Below, one piece after another: positions 34,101-48,111 of a stretch of 64,000 nucleotides of DNA. Below the pieces are notes generated by a model that saw only the letters and a program-made list of their open reading frames with translations, ran no database searches and was not told the DNA's origin. The stretch is from Siphlonurus alternatus (taxonomy: Eukaryota; Arthropoda; Insecta; Ephemeroptera; Siphlonuridae). Both the position numbers and the translations under genes were made by a program. Every line of letters begins with the position of its first letter. The stretch's first letter is position 1. Location: NCBI GenBank assembly GCA_949825025.1, contig OX463778.1, forward strand, positions 51,112,829-51,176,828, in the 5' to 3' direction.

Positions 34101-37100
34101 AAAAACATACAAAAAAATAACTTATTAAGTTGTCGTAAATTAGATTTTTGATAACTCAATAAGTTCAAATAAATCAAGATGACCTCGATTGACCTTGCAG
34201 ATTCGAGTGACCTCTATGGAGCCTCCACAGCCCTCCGTGGAAGTAATAGAAATAGAAGCGTGGTTCGCCACTCCAATGTGGCTGCTGCTCATCCAGGTGC
34301 TTGGTGCCTACGTTTGCTACGTTACTGGTGAGACTTGCAGTGTCAAGTGCAAAATATATTTCTTGGTACATTATAAAATATATGAACAGTATAATAGAAA
34401 ATTTTATAATTTGTGAGTTTCGGTAAAAGTATAAGTATTAAATTTTTTATGGCACGATACAAGTTCATTTAAATTATTCAGAATAAGTGACAAGATGATT
34501 CTAAATTGTGATGCCAATGTGTGTTCAGAGTTAATAAAATAATATCCAGTTCAAAACCACATTAACAAGTTCTACAGTACCCTCTGACGCCATGCACGTG
34601 ATGTTTCAGGCAAGTACGCGTGTCGCATCATGACCCAGGAGGTCAGCTACGCCCTCCCCGTGACCTTGACCATGCCTGTGACCATCTCGCTACTCGTCAT
34701 CTTCTGCGGGGTCAGAAACGAAGACCCCTGCGCCTTCGAGGGCGTCATCCCAGACTACATGTTCTTCCGGCTGCCACCCCTCCACTTTCTCAGCTATTTT
34801 CTAGGAGTGCAGGTAATTAATTTAATGTATAATCGGAGCAGGCAATTAAACATAACATCAATAATATATTTATGTATTTATTTTATAAATGCGAATATAA
34901 TGTTAAATTATTTTGAAATAAAAGTTGTATTTTGCATCAAAGTTCAGCAAAATTTCCTTCCTCTCAAACTGGCGATAGGTTTAGTATAATACGCCTGACC
35001 AGAAAATACCCTTTCATAATTAAAAGTGGAAAAATTAGACCAGGAAACTTAAACTTCGAGCGGAAATCTTTCATTTGAACTAGGTCATTATTCAGTACCA
35101 AGTCCTAACTATGTCCCCACCAGCACGCGTGGATCTGGCTGGCGTGGCTGGCCTCGCAAGCGTGGGTCACGCAGCACATCTGGTGGCCGCGGTGCGAGCG
35201 TCTTGCCAGCACCGAGCGCATCTTCGTGACTCCGATGTACTCAGGACTACTCGTGGACCAATCCCTCGCGCTCAACCGCAGAATAGACGACAAGCCGGAG
35301 AAGCTCGCCGAGGTGCGTTCATTCCGCTTTATATGTTTTACATTATATATTATGGTTGAGTATAATATTTAAAAAGAAATTAATATAGATTTAGGCCTCG
35401 AAATTTTTAATCCCAGACTATTAAAATAATTTTTATCTAAAAAAAAAAAATCTACACCACTAAAGCTATACGTCCTTAATGATTACCTTTTTTTATGGTG
35501 TTAAATTCTCAAATACAACATGAAATATTGCAATATCCAGGCACATCATATAATTAAAAAAAAGTGACGTTTAAATATTTTTTAAAGCTACAGGTTGTAT
35601 TTTAAAGCCAAGTCTCAAAACGTTGCTAAACACACGAATGACACGTTGTCATGAACGTTCACAGGTGAGGCAAGCACCACCACCTGATGACGTGGAGGAC
35701 CAGTTTGATTTTGTGGAGCTTCGTCCGGGGAGAACCAGCCAATTACTAGAGAACCTTGGAACGGAGAACTCGCTGGACAGTACCACGCGCATCTTCGCGT
35801 GCGCAACCATGTGGCACGAGACCAAGGAGGAGATGGTGGAGATGCTCAAATCCATCTTCCGAATGGACGAGGACCAATCAGCACGCAAGTTCGCCAAGAC
35901 CTACTTCAGTGACCCCAACAATCCACAGCAAGACTATTACGAGTTTGAAAGTAAGTCTGTACTAAGCGTATTAATTAAAAGTGAAGTATCATACAGTAAA
36001 ATTTAAAAATGGCAAAATATTATGTACAATGTCCAATATAAATTTTTGCTTAGAAAATTGAATTAAATTGAAAATTGAATTACATGATACTTAAAATATT
36101 TGCTCATATTTAAAAAAGGTGAATGGAATTAAAAATTTCGCATTTGGTATAGGACTCTTTAATATATCTTATCTATATAATTATGTTAAATATAATGATA
36201 TTTTTTCTCATTATATATAAATCTTTATTATTTGAAGATTGAAGAATCAAACGGGCTTAGCAGCGGGCAAATTCTTTCACAATTTTTATAGGCAGCACAA
36301 AATTGCGCTGTCCTAATTTATTAAGAATTTTTCATAGTATTAACAAAATAAATATAAATATATATTTAAAATATTGAAAAGGTACCCTATACGCCACCAC
36401 AACACTGATTGGTTTCAGCTCACATTTTCTTCGACGATGCCTTCGTGTCAAAGACGGCAAAGCAGGCGGACGCTGGCATGGTGAACAGCTACGTGCGGGA
36501 CATGCTGCACACAATGGACGAGGCCGCCAGCCACGTGCACGAGACTCAAGTGCGCCTGCGTCCTCCCAAGATGATGCCCACGCCGTACGGCGGCCAGCTG
36601 ATGTGGACGCTGCCGGGCAAGACGAGGCTCATCGTGCACCTCAAGGACAGTGCGAGGATCAGACACAAGAAGCGATGGAGTCAGGTCAGCAGAGTTACAG
36701 AAACCTACCTTTAGTTTGGAACTAGAAAAACGTCCCGTGCGTTCAAGTCTTCTGAATTAAACTGCCATGAGATTCTAGAACTATTGTAAATAATACAATA
36801 TTTGTAATATTTAATTAATTTTTTACAGTATAAATATTTACGAAAAGGATTTATAATTTTATTTCAACGTTGTAAGGTTAAGTATTTTAAAATATTCCCC
36901 CTACATTTCACAGCAGCCACCAAATGTCCACTGTGTTACTGCAGGTTATGTACATGTACTACCTGCTCGGTCACCGGCTGATGGAGTTGAGAATTCCTGC
37001 CGAACGGAAGGAGGTGATCGCTCAGAACACGTTCCTGCTCGCTCTGGACGGGGACATCGACTTCCAGCCCCAGGCAGTGCAGCTTCTGGTCGACCTGATG

Positions 37101-40100
37101 AAAAAGGACAAGCATCTGGGGGCGGCGTGTGGCAGGATACACCCCATTGGTCAGGGTAAGAAATTACATCATTTTATTGTGTTCTACTCTAAACTAAATA
37201 CAGAATTATCACCTCCTTTTTTTTTTTTTTTTTTTTTAGATAGAGATGATTATTATAGGATTGATCAGATATATAATGAACATTCAATATAATAATTATC
37301 TTTTATTTAAACTTCACAAACGTCATTTTATCAAATCCATTAAAGCAAGGAGTACAAAATATACATGTATGCATTTTCCCACACCGATGTGTAGATAATA
37401 ATTAATGTTAATTCTTCAGGTGCCATGGTGTGGTACCAGCGGTTCGAGTACGCTGTGGGCCACTGGCTGCAGAAGGCCACTGAACACATGATCGGGTGTG
37501 TCCTGTGCAGTCCCGGGTGCTTCTCATTGTTCCGAGGAAAGGCGCTCATGGACGACAGCGTGATGAAGAAGTACACCAAGGTGTCCGAGGAGGCCCGACA
37601 TTACGTGCAGTACGACCAAGGTGGGTCACGTCATAATATGGTACATAATTCCTGAGATCACTGGCCATCGAAATTTTTACACAGGAGAAAGTTCAAACTT
37701 CGTAAATTTCCACAAATCGGAAGATGTAATAAACAATGTTTTCATTTTCATCTTAATTTACAGTACAATAATATAATCACATCTAGAGAACACATGTTTG
37801 TGGAACATAATCATTCAAGCTTTTAAGTTCAATAAAGTTAATTTTCTTTCCAACTACATTATATATAGATCCTACGGAAGCATTTTACAGATTTTTTAGA
37901 CAGTTACTCTACTTTGGTGCTTATATATTTCAGGGGAGGACCGCTGGCTCTGCACGCTGCTGCTCCAGCAGGGCTACCGAGTCGAGTACTCGGCAGCTAG
38001 CGACGCATACACGCACTGTCCCGAGGGTTTTGGTGAGTTCTACAACCAGCGGAGACGGTGGGTGCCTTCCACCATGGCGAACATTCTGGACCTCCTGGGG
38101 GACTACAAGCGCACCGTCCGCGTCAATAACAACATCTCCATGCTGTACATCGCCTATCAGGCAAGCTAGAAACGAAAATACGCATCTCTCAATTGCTTTA
38201 TTATGAATTTCGATTAAAATACCCCCAAAACTAGAATAATTAATTAATTAATCTTTGAAATATTTTCCACAACTTATGAATTTTGCACATCTAAAGTTAG
38301 AAACTTATAATATAATATTTAAATATTATAGCTATCGTACAGAAATAAGTTCACTTATGAGTATTGAAATAATGTTAAAGGATAATGTAAAACCTAGTTT
38401 CATTTTTAAAAAAACACCGTCTTTAAGAGCGCAATTGTAATTTCATGGATATATAGTCACCCTAAGTTGTCCATAAAAACATAATTCAAACAAATGAATT
38501 TGTTATCTGATACGTACGTACCTACATACTACCTTTTGTTTATAATCAATAAAATAAGTGCAGGTGCTGCTGCTGGGTGGCTCGGTGCTGGGTCCGGGAA
38601 CTATTCTGCTGATGCTGGTGGGCGCCTTCAACACGGCGCTCGGACTGTCGCTAGGGACGGCAATGATAGTCAATGTAGTGCCCATCATTTTCTTCATGTT
38701 GATCTGCTACTTCACCAAGTCAAGCACTCAGGTACGTTCAATGCACTCTACAAAAATATGTTTATAGTGAGTTCAATAGGTTTATGTGATATGAAAGTTA
38801 ATATAAAGTTATGTGCATTAAAAAACACCTTGAAACGAGTCCTTATGCAGAATAAGTTCTATTCTATCAGGGCTTTTTTTTTTAATATAATGCCGGAAAA
38901 TTTGATTTTGAACTTCTAAATAAGTGACATTAATTTTTTAAACATTTTATTTGTTTATTCTAGGATAATTTTTAACATGTTTAACATGATCTAATTGTAA
39001 ATTCGTCAATACAGAACCAAAATTAATAATTGAATATAAATAATTGAAATTTGAATAATTTAAAAAAAAGTGAAAATGTAACATATAATATACTGTACAT
39101 AATTGATTAATTAAGTAGAAAACTCAGTGTATTGTATAATATATAAGTACATATGCCCCTAATCCTAATATACCTGAATTTGAATACTATATACACACAT
39201 AAAAGTATATACTCTAATTTATCCTGTAAAAGTATAGCCACGTAATGTTACAGATCGTGATTGCCGGTATCATTAGCGCAATATACGGTATGGTGATGAT
39301 AGCCGTGCTGATCGGTATCATGGTCCAAATAACAGAGGATGGACCCTTCGCCCCCTCCTCCCTATTCTTCTTCATCGTGGCGCTGCAGATGATTCTGACG
39401 GCCATCATGCACCCGCGCGAGTTCGGCTGCCTACCGTTCGGGGTGGTCTACTACATCACCGTGCCCAGCATGTACATGTTGCTCATCATCTACTCGCTCT
39501 TCAACCTCAACGACGTGTCCTGGGGGACAAGAGAGGTCGCTGCGCCGGTGCAGCAGACTCAGATGACCAAAGAGGTACATTAGGCAACCCGCTGGACGAT
39601 CATGTTTCGTAATATCATAAAACACAGAAATATTTAGACGATTTTATATGATAATAATTACGATATTTTATATATTTTAACAAAGAGAAAGCAAAATCTG
39701 CCAGAGTCTGTGAACTTAACCAGTCAAAATCGTGCATGGTAGCTGATAGTTTATTTTGAATCCTTTAAATTTATATCAGGGAATAATCTGTTCCCTGTTC
39801 CCTGTTTATATACTCTAACGAGGTGGAAAAAATTACCAAGAATATGTTGATTACTTCAAAATGCAATCAGACTTACTTTTAATTAAGAGATTCTATACAT
39901 TAGATTGAGTTTTGAGCCTTTTTTGATAATTTGACTAATAATTTTTAATTAATCTGCACAGACAATATCATGTGCACGAAAAATCACATGCAATACCACA
40001 ATGATTATAATGTTTTACATTTTTTACTACCTTAGATTACTAAATCATGAAATTGACGTGATATGTGTTATCCAGGAACAAGAACTGGCGCGCATGGTGG

Positions 40101-43100
40101 CTGCTGGTGGTCCTAAGAAGAAGCAAGGTGCCCTCATGGAGTTCCTTCAGGGTCTCCGCTCCAAGGGGAAGAGCGGTGACGAGGACGAGGGGACCTTCGA
40201 GTTCTCGCTGGCCGGCATCTTCAAGTGCATGTGCTGCACCTACCCCAAGGTCATCGACGAGAAGCAGCAGCTCCTACGCATCGCGGACACCCTCGAGATC
40301 CTGAACCGGAGGATGGAGGGAATCGAGAGGTGAGAATTTATTAACAATTATGTCATAGTAATAATATGTACTTACAACTTTATAAAAATTAATACGTATA
40401 GCCAAGATCTAATATGATATAAAGGACTTTATCTCTCGCGTAAATTTATCGACTTGACAAAATAAAGAATCAGTCCCACAAAATAAACTCATGTTTTGAT
40501 AATTAAAAATTATAAAATGGTAATTTAAAAATAATAATAAACATTGAGTTTATATTATAATATATTTTATTGTATATCGAAAGACCAGTTATATTTAAAT
40601 ACTCTGAAAAAGAGTCAAATACCAAAAAAAATATGCATATAATTATATTTATAAATAGTTCTATATACATGTGTCTATTTCAAATGAGACACCACAGCTA
40701 AAAGCTTAAAACAAAATACTAATTATAAAAAATATAATACGTGATATGCAAAAAAACACTATAGCTAGTATAGTCGAAAATAATGGGGGACATTCACAAA
40801 ACACTTTAACCCCCAATTTAGCCCCGATTTTTAACCCTGGTGCTAAACATGGTGCTAAGCTATGAGCTTAACATGGTTAGCCCCTGGTTTAGTACCATGT
40901 TTAGCACCAGGGTTAAAAACCGGGGCTAAAGTGGGGGTTAAAGTGCTTTGTGAATGTCCCCCATTGTTTCCTATTACAAACAACGCGCAACTCGAGTACA
41001 ACTTCTGAATGACTGCAGGAACATGGAGCCCAAGCTGGGGAGGACACGCTCTTTTCGACGCGTCAGGACGGACAGCGGGCCGCAGCTGGGCTCACTGGTC
41101 GAGGAGGTGGAGGTGCTGGAACCCCTGGGTAACCTCAGCAGCGACGGCGAGGACACCTCCAGCACCCTGCCAGGTACGTCACCTGAACCTGGTGGGATTT
41201 CAACTTTAGTAACGGCGAATTTGCAATTCACTTTACTGAGTGATTTTTAAGTTAGCCGTTAGTTGTCATGTATTTCGCATATATATACAAATTTGATTAT
41301 ATTAAAAAATGACAGCTTACTTGTCTATGGTGTATGATCTTCCCGAGCTATTTACGACACATATTAAAGCTCAACTAGAATAAATTACATCTCCATTATT
41401 TAATAAAAATGACTCACCAATGCTCAACATTGCAAAGAATTTGTAAAATTTCATAATATTTTTCATAATTAAATACGATATTAAAACAATTAAAACGAGT
41501 TATCATTGTTTCTTTTTATCAATAAGCCAAATTAAATAACGTTGCTCGAGCTACATTTCAATAAGCAACGACCCAATAGTCAAAAAGCTTCAAAATTGCA
41601 GCATAATAAATATATTATATGATAATAATTAATAAATATTCAGGACACAATTTTTTTCAAAATTGCTTTAAACTCTTCTCCATAGTTCCCAACCTGGAAG
41701 AGAAATTCTTACCCAAAGACACGGACTGGATGGATGACTCGGACCTCAAAAAATGTCCAGTCGAATACGTATCCAGTGCCGAGGAAACCTTCTGGAAGGA
41801 GTTGATCAAAGCTTATTTGAAACCCCTGGAAAAGAATAAGCAGAAGGAGGTACATGTTTATTCAAAATATATAAATTTTTAATTTCATATCCTATAATCA
41901 AAAAGGACATATTTTGATTTGAATTAAATTTGTAAAAATGTCTTCTCAGGAGGCAATCTCCCGAGAGCTGAGAACCCTGAGAAACACGGTGGTGTTCGCG
42001 TTCTTCATGATCAACGCCATGTTCGTGATGACCTTGTACCTGATTCAGGACAACAAGGACGTTCTGCACTTCAACTGGCCCTTAGGGGTCGACAACTTCA
42101 TCGAGTTCCGTAACAAAGAGGTATCGTTAGAAATGTTATGTACAACAGACAATAATGGTTGCATTTTTTTATTTCATAATTAGAAAATATACCTAAAATT
42201 ATGCTTTTCTGAATTTTTTCGGATTTTTTGGAGTGCGGGAACTAATTTAAAAAAAAAATATTTAAAATACCTGAATTTGGGTGGTACACCTGATGGGACA
42301 ACCGTGACGTCATTTGTCGTGCTGTGATTGGCTGTTGATGATGTCACGGCTGCTGTGATTGGCTGTCGATGACGTCACGGTTGTCCCATCAGGTGTACCA
42401 CCCAAATTCAGACATTTTAAATATTTTTTTTAAAATTAGTTCCCGCACTCCAAAAAATCTGAAAAAATTCAGAAAAGCTTAATTTAATGTATATTTTCTA
42501 ATTATGAAATAAAAAAATGCAACCATTATTGTCTATTGTGGGATGGCATATATGGACTTTTCAAAAGAAAGAAATCCACATGCAACAAACCAAAAGATGT
42601 TGTAAATATATTAATGTTCATTTAGACTTGCTGTACACTGACCTAATTTCATATTTTTGAGACAAGAATAATTCATTAAAAAAATTACAACTAATTTCAG
42701 CATAAATAGTAAATATATCTTGGTGTTATATAATGATGACATATTGTAACGTAGTCATTTTTTTTTTTTTTTTGGAAAGGTAGAGATAACGTCGAACAGC
42801 TGTTCGACGTAATCCCCTTTGATTAACATGTAAACCTTAGCAAATTGACAAAAATTCTGAAATTTTTTTGAGAGGCAGATATAAGTACCTAAAAGCCATA
42901 GCAAAAGTTTCAAAAACATTTAACGAGCCGATTTTTTTAAATTAATTTTTTAGTTTGGCTCTCCATGGGAAAGCCCTATGCTGAAAATTAAAAAAATTAA
43001 TTAAAAAAAATCGGCTCTTTAAATCGTTTTGAAATTTTTTCTATGGCTTTTAGGAACTAATATCTGCCTCTCAAAAAAATTTCAGAATTTTTGTCAATTT

Positions 43101-44744
43101 GCTAAGGTTTACATGTTAATCAAAGGGCATTACGTCGATCAGCTGTTCGGCGTTATCTTTAACTTAATTAATAAGTCTAGAAATTAAGGTACATATAATT
43201 TTTCCTGCTCTCTAAAACAACAATAAAAGTAAATAAAAATAATTGACGCCCTGCAGATCATCATAAAGAAGGAGTATCTTGAGCTGGAGCCCATCGGTAT
43301 GTTGTTCCTGCTGTCGTTCGCTGTGATCCTGGTCATCCAGTTCATCGCCATGCTGTTCCATCGCTTCGGCACCTTCTCACACATCATGGCCACCACCGAG
43401 TTCAGCTGGTGGTGTACCAAGACGGCAAGTCACTTTTTTATTGATACACAAAATTTAAGCTCTAGAGGACCCTTTTTCCATCGATAAGGTTTATATTCTA
43501 CCGATAAGCAAGTCAACAATGAACTTGAAAAAGAGAAAATATATGATGTTAAATTTATACGGTAATGATTAATATATTATTTATGAAATTACTTTAAATT
43601 AAATTTAGAAATAATTATAAGAAGCTTTCAACTTCATTTTTATTTTAAAATCAAAATTTACATTCTGTTCGACCTGCAAGAATGTTCAAAACTTGACTGT
43701 AATGAAATATTATATTAAATAATTATTTTTTTTAATATTTATTAGAATTATAAATTATGTAAAACATTTTCACGTCAATTCTTGTGTTCAGGTGGACGAA
43801 TTATCTGGGGACGCGTACCTCAGCAAGCACGGAGTGAAGTTTGCTCGCGAGTTGCAGCGACTGCGGGGTGACGAAGACGACGAGAGCGACAGGGGCAGCA
43901 TAATGGGCGCCAACAAGCGGCGCTTCACCATCGTGGGCCTCGAGAAGAGGAGCCATAAGCCCTCGCACGGAGCCTCGCTGTCTGCCGCCTTTGAGAGGAA
44001 CTACCTCTCCAACTCGGGGCAGGGTGGTTCGGACGGTAGGTCGTTGACCTGAGATATGATGAGCGTAGTTCACGAAGAACTGACTTAGTTTATTGCTAAC
44101 TGCGGGTAGAGTCATCATGTTAGCAGATGCTAACCGTGGTTAGTGTGTGAAATATTTGTCATTAAAAATCAAAGCTTTGAATTATAAGCACCAATCTTTT
44201 TAAATAAACTAAGAACATTTATTTTAATATTGCAGTTATAGTTTTTTTAATACTCGAAAATACGTACTGCACACAATTTATATACAAATGACCGATTATA
44301 TTCATTAATTAATGAAAAACAAATTAACACAAAAGCAAGCAGAATAATTCAAAATAAATTTAAGACTCCTTGCAATGTCATTTTCACTAAATGAACGTGA
44401 ATACAACGAATAAAACTCCGTACAACTTTATAATGTTTACAAATTAGTTAACAATAACTTTTTTCTTATCCTCTGCAGGACTACCCAGCACGGTTCCGAA
44501 GGCACTCCGCACGATGCGCAGAGACACCCTGCAGGCGCTGGCACTGCGCAGGACCTCGGTGCTGGTGCGGCGCCAGTCGTTGATGGAGCAGCGCAGGTCG
44601 ATGCGCGCCTCCCAGGACCAGGGTGGGGTCTCGCGACCCAGCACCTTCGCGGACTCCGAAACCCAGGACGAGCTGTCCTCCCTGAGACGTCCTTCCACAG
44701 GCAGGCCGGTCAACAGCCGCGTCAGTTTCCAACACATGGACTAG
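31178..44744 (+). CDS. Chs1: Chitin synthase (22 coding exons, 1,558 residues)
   Basis: It transfers GlcNAc from UDP-GlcNAc to growing chitin in the apical plasma membrane. Exons: 31178-31269, 31590-31840, 32110-32403, 32791-33018, 33588-33778, 34201-34327, 34610-34812, 35124-35312, 35665-35950, 36419-36684, 36945-37155, 37420-37620, 37934-38160, 38564-38731, 39254-39574, 40076-40329, 41019-41173, 41686-41849, 41950-42120, 43257-43424, 43792-44035, 44479-44744 (4,677 nt). N-terminal spans precede the catalytic domain: CATMWHE 571-577, ALDGD 742-746, EDR 848-850, QRRRW 885-889, WVPST 889-893. A five-span block ends at SWGTRE 1067-1072, followed by a coiled coil near 1145-1170, two late spans and a basic Ser-rich tail. 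The coiled coil favours the epidermal CHS1/CHS-A (kkv) class. Introns 13 and 20 use GC donors. AATAAA lies at 44858. Only one form of exon 20 is visible. Confidence 0.97.
31422..31503. repeat. (AAAAT)n pentanucleotide repeat
   Basis: About 16 tandem AAAAT units in chitin synthase intron 1. Confidence 0.97.
40783..40965. mobile_element. Palindromic MITE with GGGGGACATTCACAAA ends
   Basis: About 183 bp, almost completely self-complementary, from AATGGGGGACATTCACAAA to TTTGTGAATGTCCCCCATT. Arms contain TTTAGCACC and GGTGCTAAA repeats. It lies in chitin synthase intron 16. Confidence 0.85.
42147..42534. mobile_element. MITE with CRE and CCAAT motifs, copy 2
   Basis: Nearly identical to 26489-26876, including two TGACGTCA octamers (42305-42312 and 42370-42377) and two GTGATTGGCTG motifs. 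It starts only 26 bp after the splice donor of chitin synthase intron 19. High identity between copies suggests recent activity of the family. Confidence 0.9.
42779..43165. mobile_element. Long inverted-repeat MITE with terminal palindrome
   Basis: Arms of about 170 bp mirror each other (TTGATTAACATGTAAACC / GGTTTACATGTTAATCAA). The left end carries the palindrome ACGTCGAACAG/CTGTTCGACGT; the right end has the related ACGTCGATCAGCTGTTCGGCGT. It is the second MITE in chitin synthase intron 19. Confidence 0.85.
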
Positions 44745-45880
44745 CCCTCGGCGGGGGAGGGGAAGTCCATGGCAAAGTTGAGGGGCTGGTCCACCCTCAC
44801 TTACAGTGTTGGGGGCATGCGGCAGATTGAATTTTAAAAGCAGACTCTAAAGCATATAATAAATATATCGTTTGACATTGTATAACGCCCTTTTTATAAA
44901 TAAATTTAACCATCTCTCTCTACAGGCTATCTTCCTATTTTATTTTTTTAATGTGTTTATTTAGAAGTAAAACATATTTTAGCAATTTTCTTCAAAGTTA
45001 AATCAATGCTTAATAATATATCTTAAATTCAATATTCACTCAACCTTGTGTTAATTTTTTCTGCATTTTAATGGAACTCAAAACTGTAATGACAGAAGAT
45101 AGAAGTGAAAAAATGTAACAATTATTATGAGTTTGACTTTTGTATCATTCCCTACTATACATATTACATAAAAATAATAATATATTATAATTTAATATAA
45201 TCCTAAAATATCCTTTGTACTGTATTATTTATTATATTACATCATTATTCAAGATTTCGATAAATAATACTAATAATTAATAATAATTGTTCCATTGTTT
45301 TATAACATTATATTATATTTTACATTTATACACATACTATTTTTCTACATATTTTATTTTTAATTATTATTAATTAATTATAATATTTATAATTTTATTT
45401 TATAATTATATATTTACAAATTAAACCATTTCAGAGTAAATTGCATTTTTATTTTGTTATATTTTTTAAAGCTAATATTAATTGAAAATCAATATTAATA
45501 AAATACAATGTAAAATTGTTTTAATAAATATTTTATTTATTTTGAACATTTATAGCTAAAAAAAAATAACACCCTGTAACATCATAAAACACATGATCAG
45601 CCTATGAACAATACAACATTTTTCATTCGTCTAAACTCTAAAGAATAAAATATAACAAAAATTTGCAAATGATTCATATATGTAATAATATATCATTGCA
45701 GGTTGCTGATAGGAAACCAAAAATAATGATTTACCAGACAACTATATATTATATTTTTCCTTACATATAAATGTAACTAAAGTACATACATGTACGGACA
45801 TTTGAATTTTATTAGACCCTTATATAGTACAGAACATGGATGGCATTGTCTTTAAAATACAAGCTAGCTGCACCAGATGT
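44745..45880. other. Chitin synthase 3' UTR and convergent intergenic region
   Basis: Strongly AT-rich sequence between two convergent genes. It holds the chitin synthase 3' UTR with AATAAA at 44858-44863 and, toward 45,880, the 3' UTR of the minus-strand gene. Nothing else was recognised. Confidence 0.55.
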
Positions 45881-48077
45881 TCATAACTGGTGGGGCTGGA
45901 GTCGTGTGTTAAAGTGAACCAAGTAGCGATCTATCCAGTCCCTGAACCGTGACACCTGGGTAAACACGCTGGGAGTCACACCTTCTTCCTGGCAGCTCAG
46001 TCCGTAGGAAGCCACGCCCACCTGCACGTGATAGTTAGGGAAATCTTTTCCAATGGGGCAGAATAGAGGACCTCCACCGTCACCCTGCAAGGAACGTTTG
46101 GATCAATTTTTGTTTATAATGACACAACTAAGAGACCTTAAATACGTAATGTTGAAAAATTAGTCTCTGTTTCTGTATATTGGATCAGTATAATAAAGAT
46201 TCCACTACAGAAATTTGGTTCAATGTAAACATTGTAAACACAATTGATGCTTTTAAAACATTTTTAAATAGCTGATATTTTTCATTATAATATAATTCAA
46301 CCATATATACACTGTATAATACGATCGGGGGAAAAATAGATAAAAAAAAACAGTAGCTAACAGATTAATAGAAATTCAATTAGCAATATCACCGTATTAC
46401 GTAGATAAATTCTAGCATATATAATAAATAATGATTCCACTCAATCCAAGGCAAAACTCGCTTCGATCGATCACGATCGATATGCGTCGTTTTTGGAATC
46501 GTTGATGAAAGGGTAACAACTTTAATTATTTTACTGGAGGATGACCTACCTTGCAGACACGCTGCCGAGGGTTCTTGCTGACGGCGCACACGTGACTGGA
46601 GTGCAGGTGGAACCAGGGTCCGAGCGCGCGGTCGAGGGACAACGCCTCCTCACATTGGTGCCTTGGCAGCACGGCCATCTTGTGAGGCTCCCTGCCTGCA
46701 GTCCCGCTGATATCTGCAGCATCACAGGACGGTGCTTACTGAGGACCGAGCTCACAAGTTAAGGGCATTGGGTGTAGCACCGGTAGTTGGCAACACTGAC
46801 GTACATCTTCACCATGTTAATTTTTGATCATTGCTCCTCGGAGTAATTTTTATGCTAGAGCCAAGCTGATTGCTGTAGTATCAAGATAATTAGTAGCCCA
46901 AGTGCACAATTTGGCTAAATAAAGCCTGATTTAAAGAAAATTATTTTTTTTATATTTTAGAAAAATGCATATATATTTAAAAAATTGCTAAAAAATACTT
47001 TTCTTTAAATCAGGCTTTATTTAGCCAAATTGTGCACTTGGGCTACTAATTATCTTGATACTACAGCAATCAGCTTAGCTCTAGCATAAAAATTACTCCG
47101 AGGAGCAATGATCAAAAATTAACATGGGGAAGATACGTCAGTGTTGCCAACTACCGGTGCTACACCCAATGCCCTTAAACAGAATTTAACCGGCAATCAC
47201 AAGTTTAATAGAAACTGCGAGCAAAAAGCATTAAATAAATTAATTATGTATTTCAACATATTTCAACCGCTAAAAATATAGTTTTTTTAGCTCTTATAAG
47301 CTTGAATAAAAATTTAATCTCCTTTAGCTGTAAAGACATTAACTGTATTTGTAACATTCAGCCATTTTAATCAAAACAATGTGAGCATGATATAATATAA
47401 TGATTATATAATATAAAAATGCACTCATTTTTCTGACAACGAATAAATGTAAGACTTGAAACGATTGAGTTACACATTTACAATTACTATTAAATACAAT
47501 TTTTTATTCAGTATTTCTGTTATAATTGCATTCTATCAGTTGGTTAATCGTACTTACTGAGCGTTGATTTGTCACCCCAGCTCCCAAACATGCAGCTGGC
47601 GAAGTCGAAGTGCTGCAGCTGCTCGGGCAGACACACCACCCCCACACGTCTACTCAGCGTGACGGGATGGTCGAGGGCCAGCAGGGCCACGTCGTTCACC
47701 AGCAGGCGCTCGCGGTAGCCGTGGTGCACGATCACAGAGGTGACCCGCCGCTCCTCCCCGCCCGCCAGCCGCAACATTAAGCTGCCGGGACGCAACCTGA
47801 TGGGAGCTCAATGTTAGAAAATGCACTGGAAAACAAATCGGGGCACGGAGAGAGGGGGGATTGACCTTTCTTGGATCAGCGATTGTCTCAATCATATTGT
47901 TAACTTGCGCTTTACGGTGCACTAATTCTATCTACAGGTCATTTCGTAATGGTAATTATTTTAATTTTTCAAGATTTGTAAACATTTTTTCCTATTAATA
48001 TTAAGATATGACAGTAAAACAGACACAAAAAGTAAAAATTACTATAAAAAAAAAACACAGCATATTAATTATTTCCT

Positions 48078-48111
<34 letters not shown>

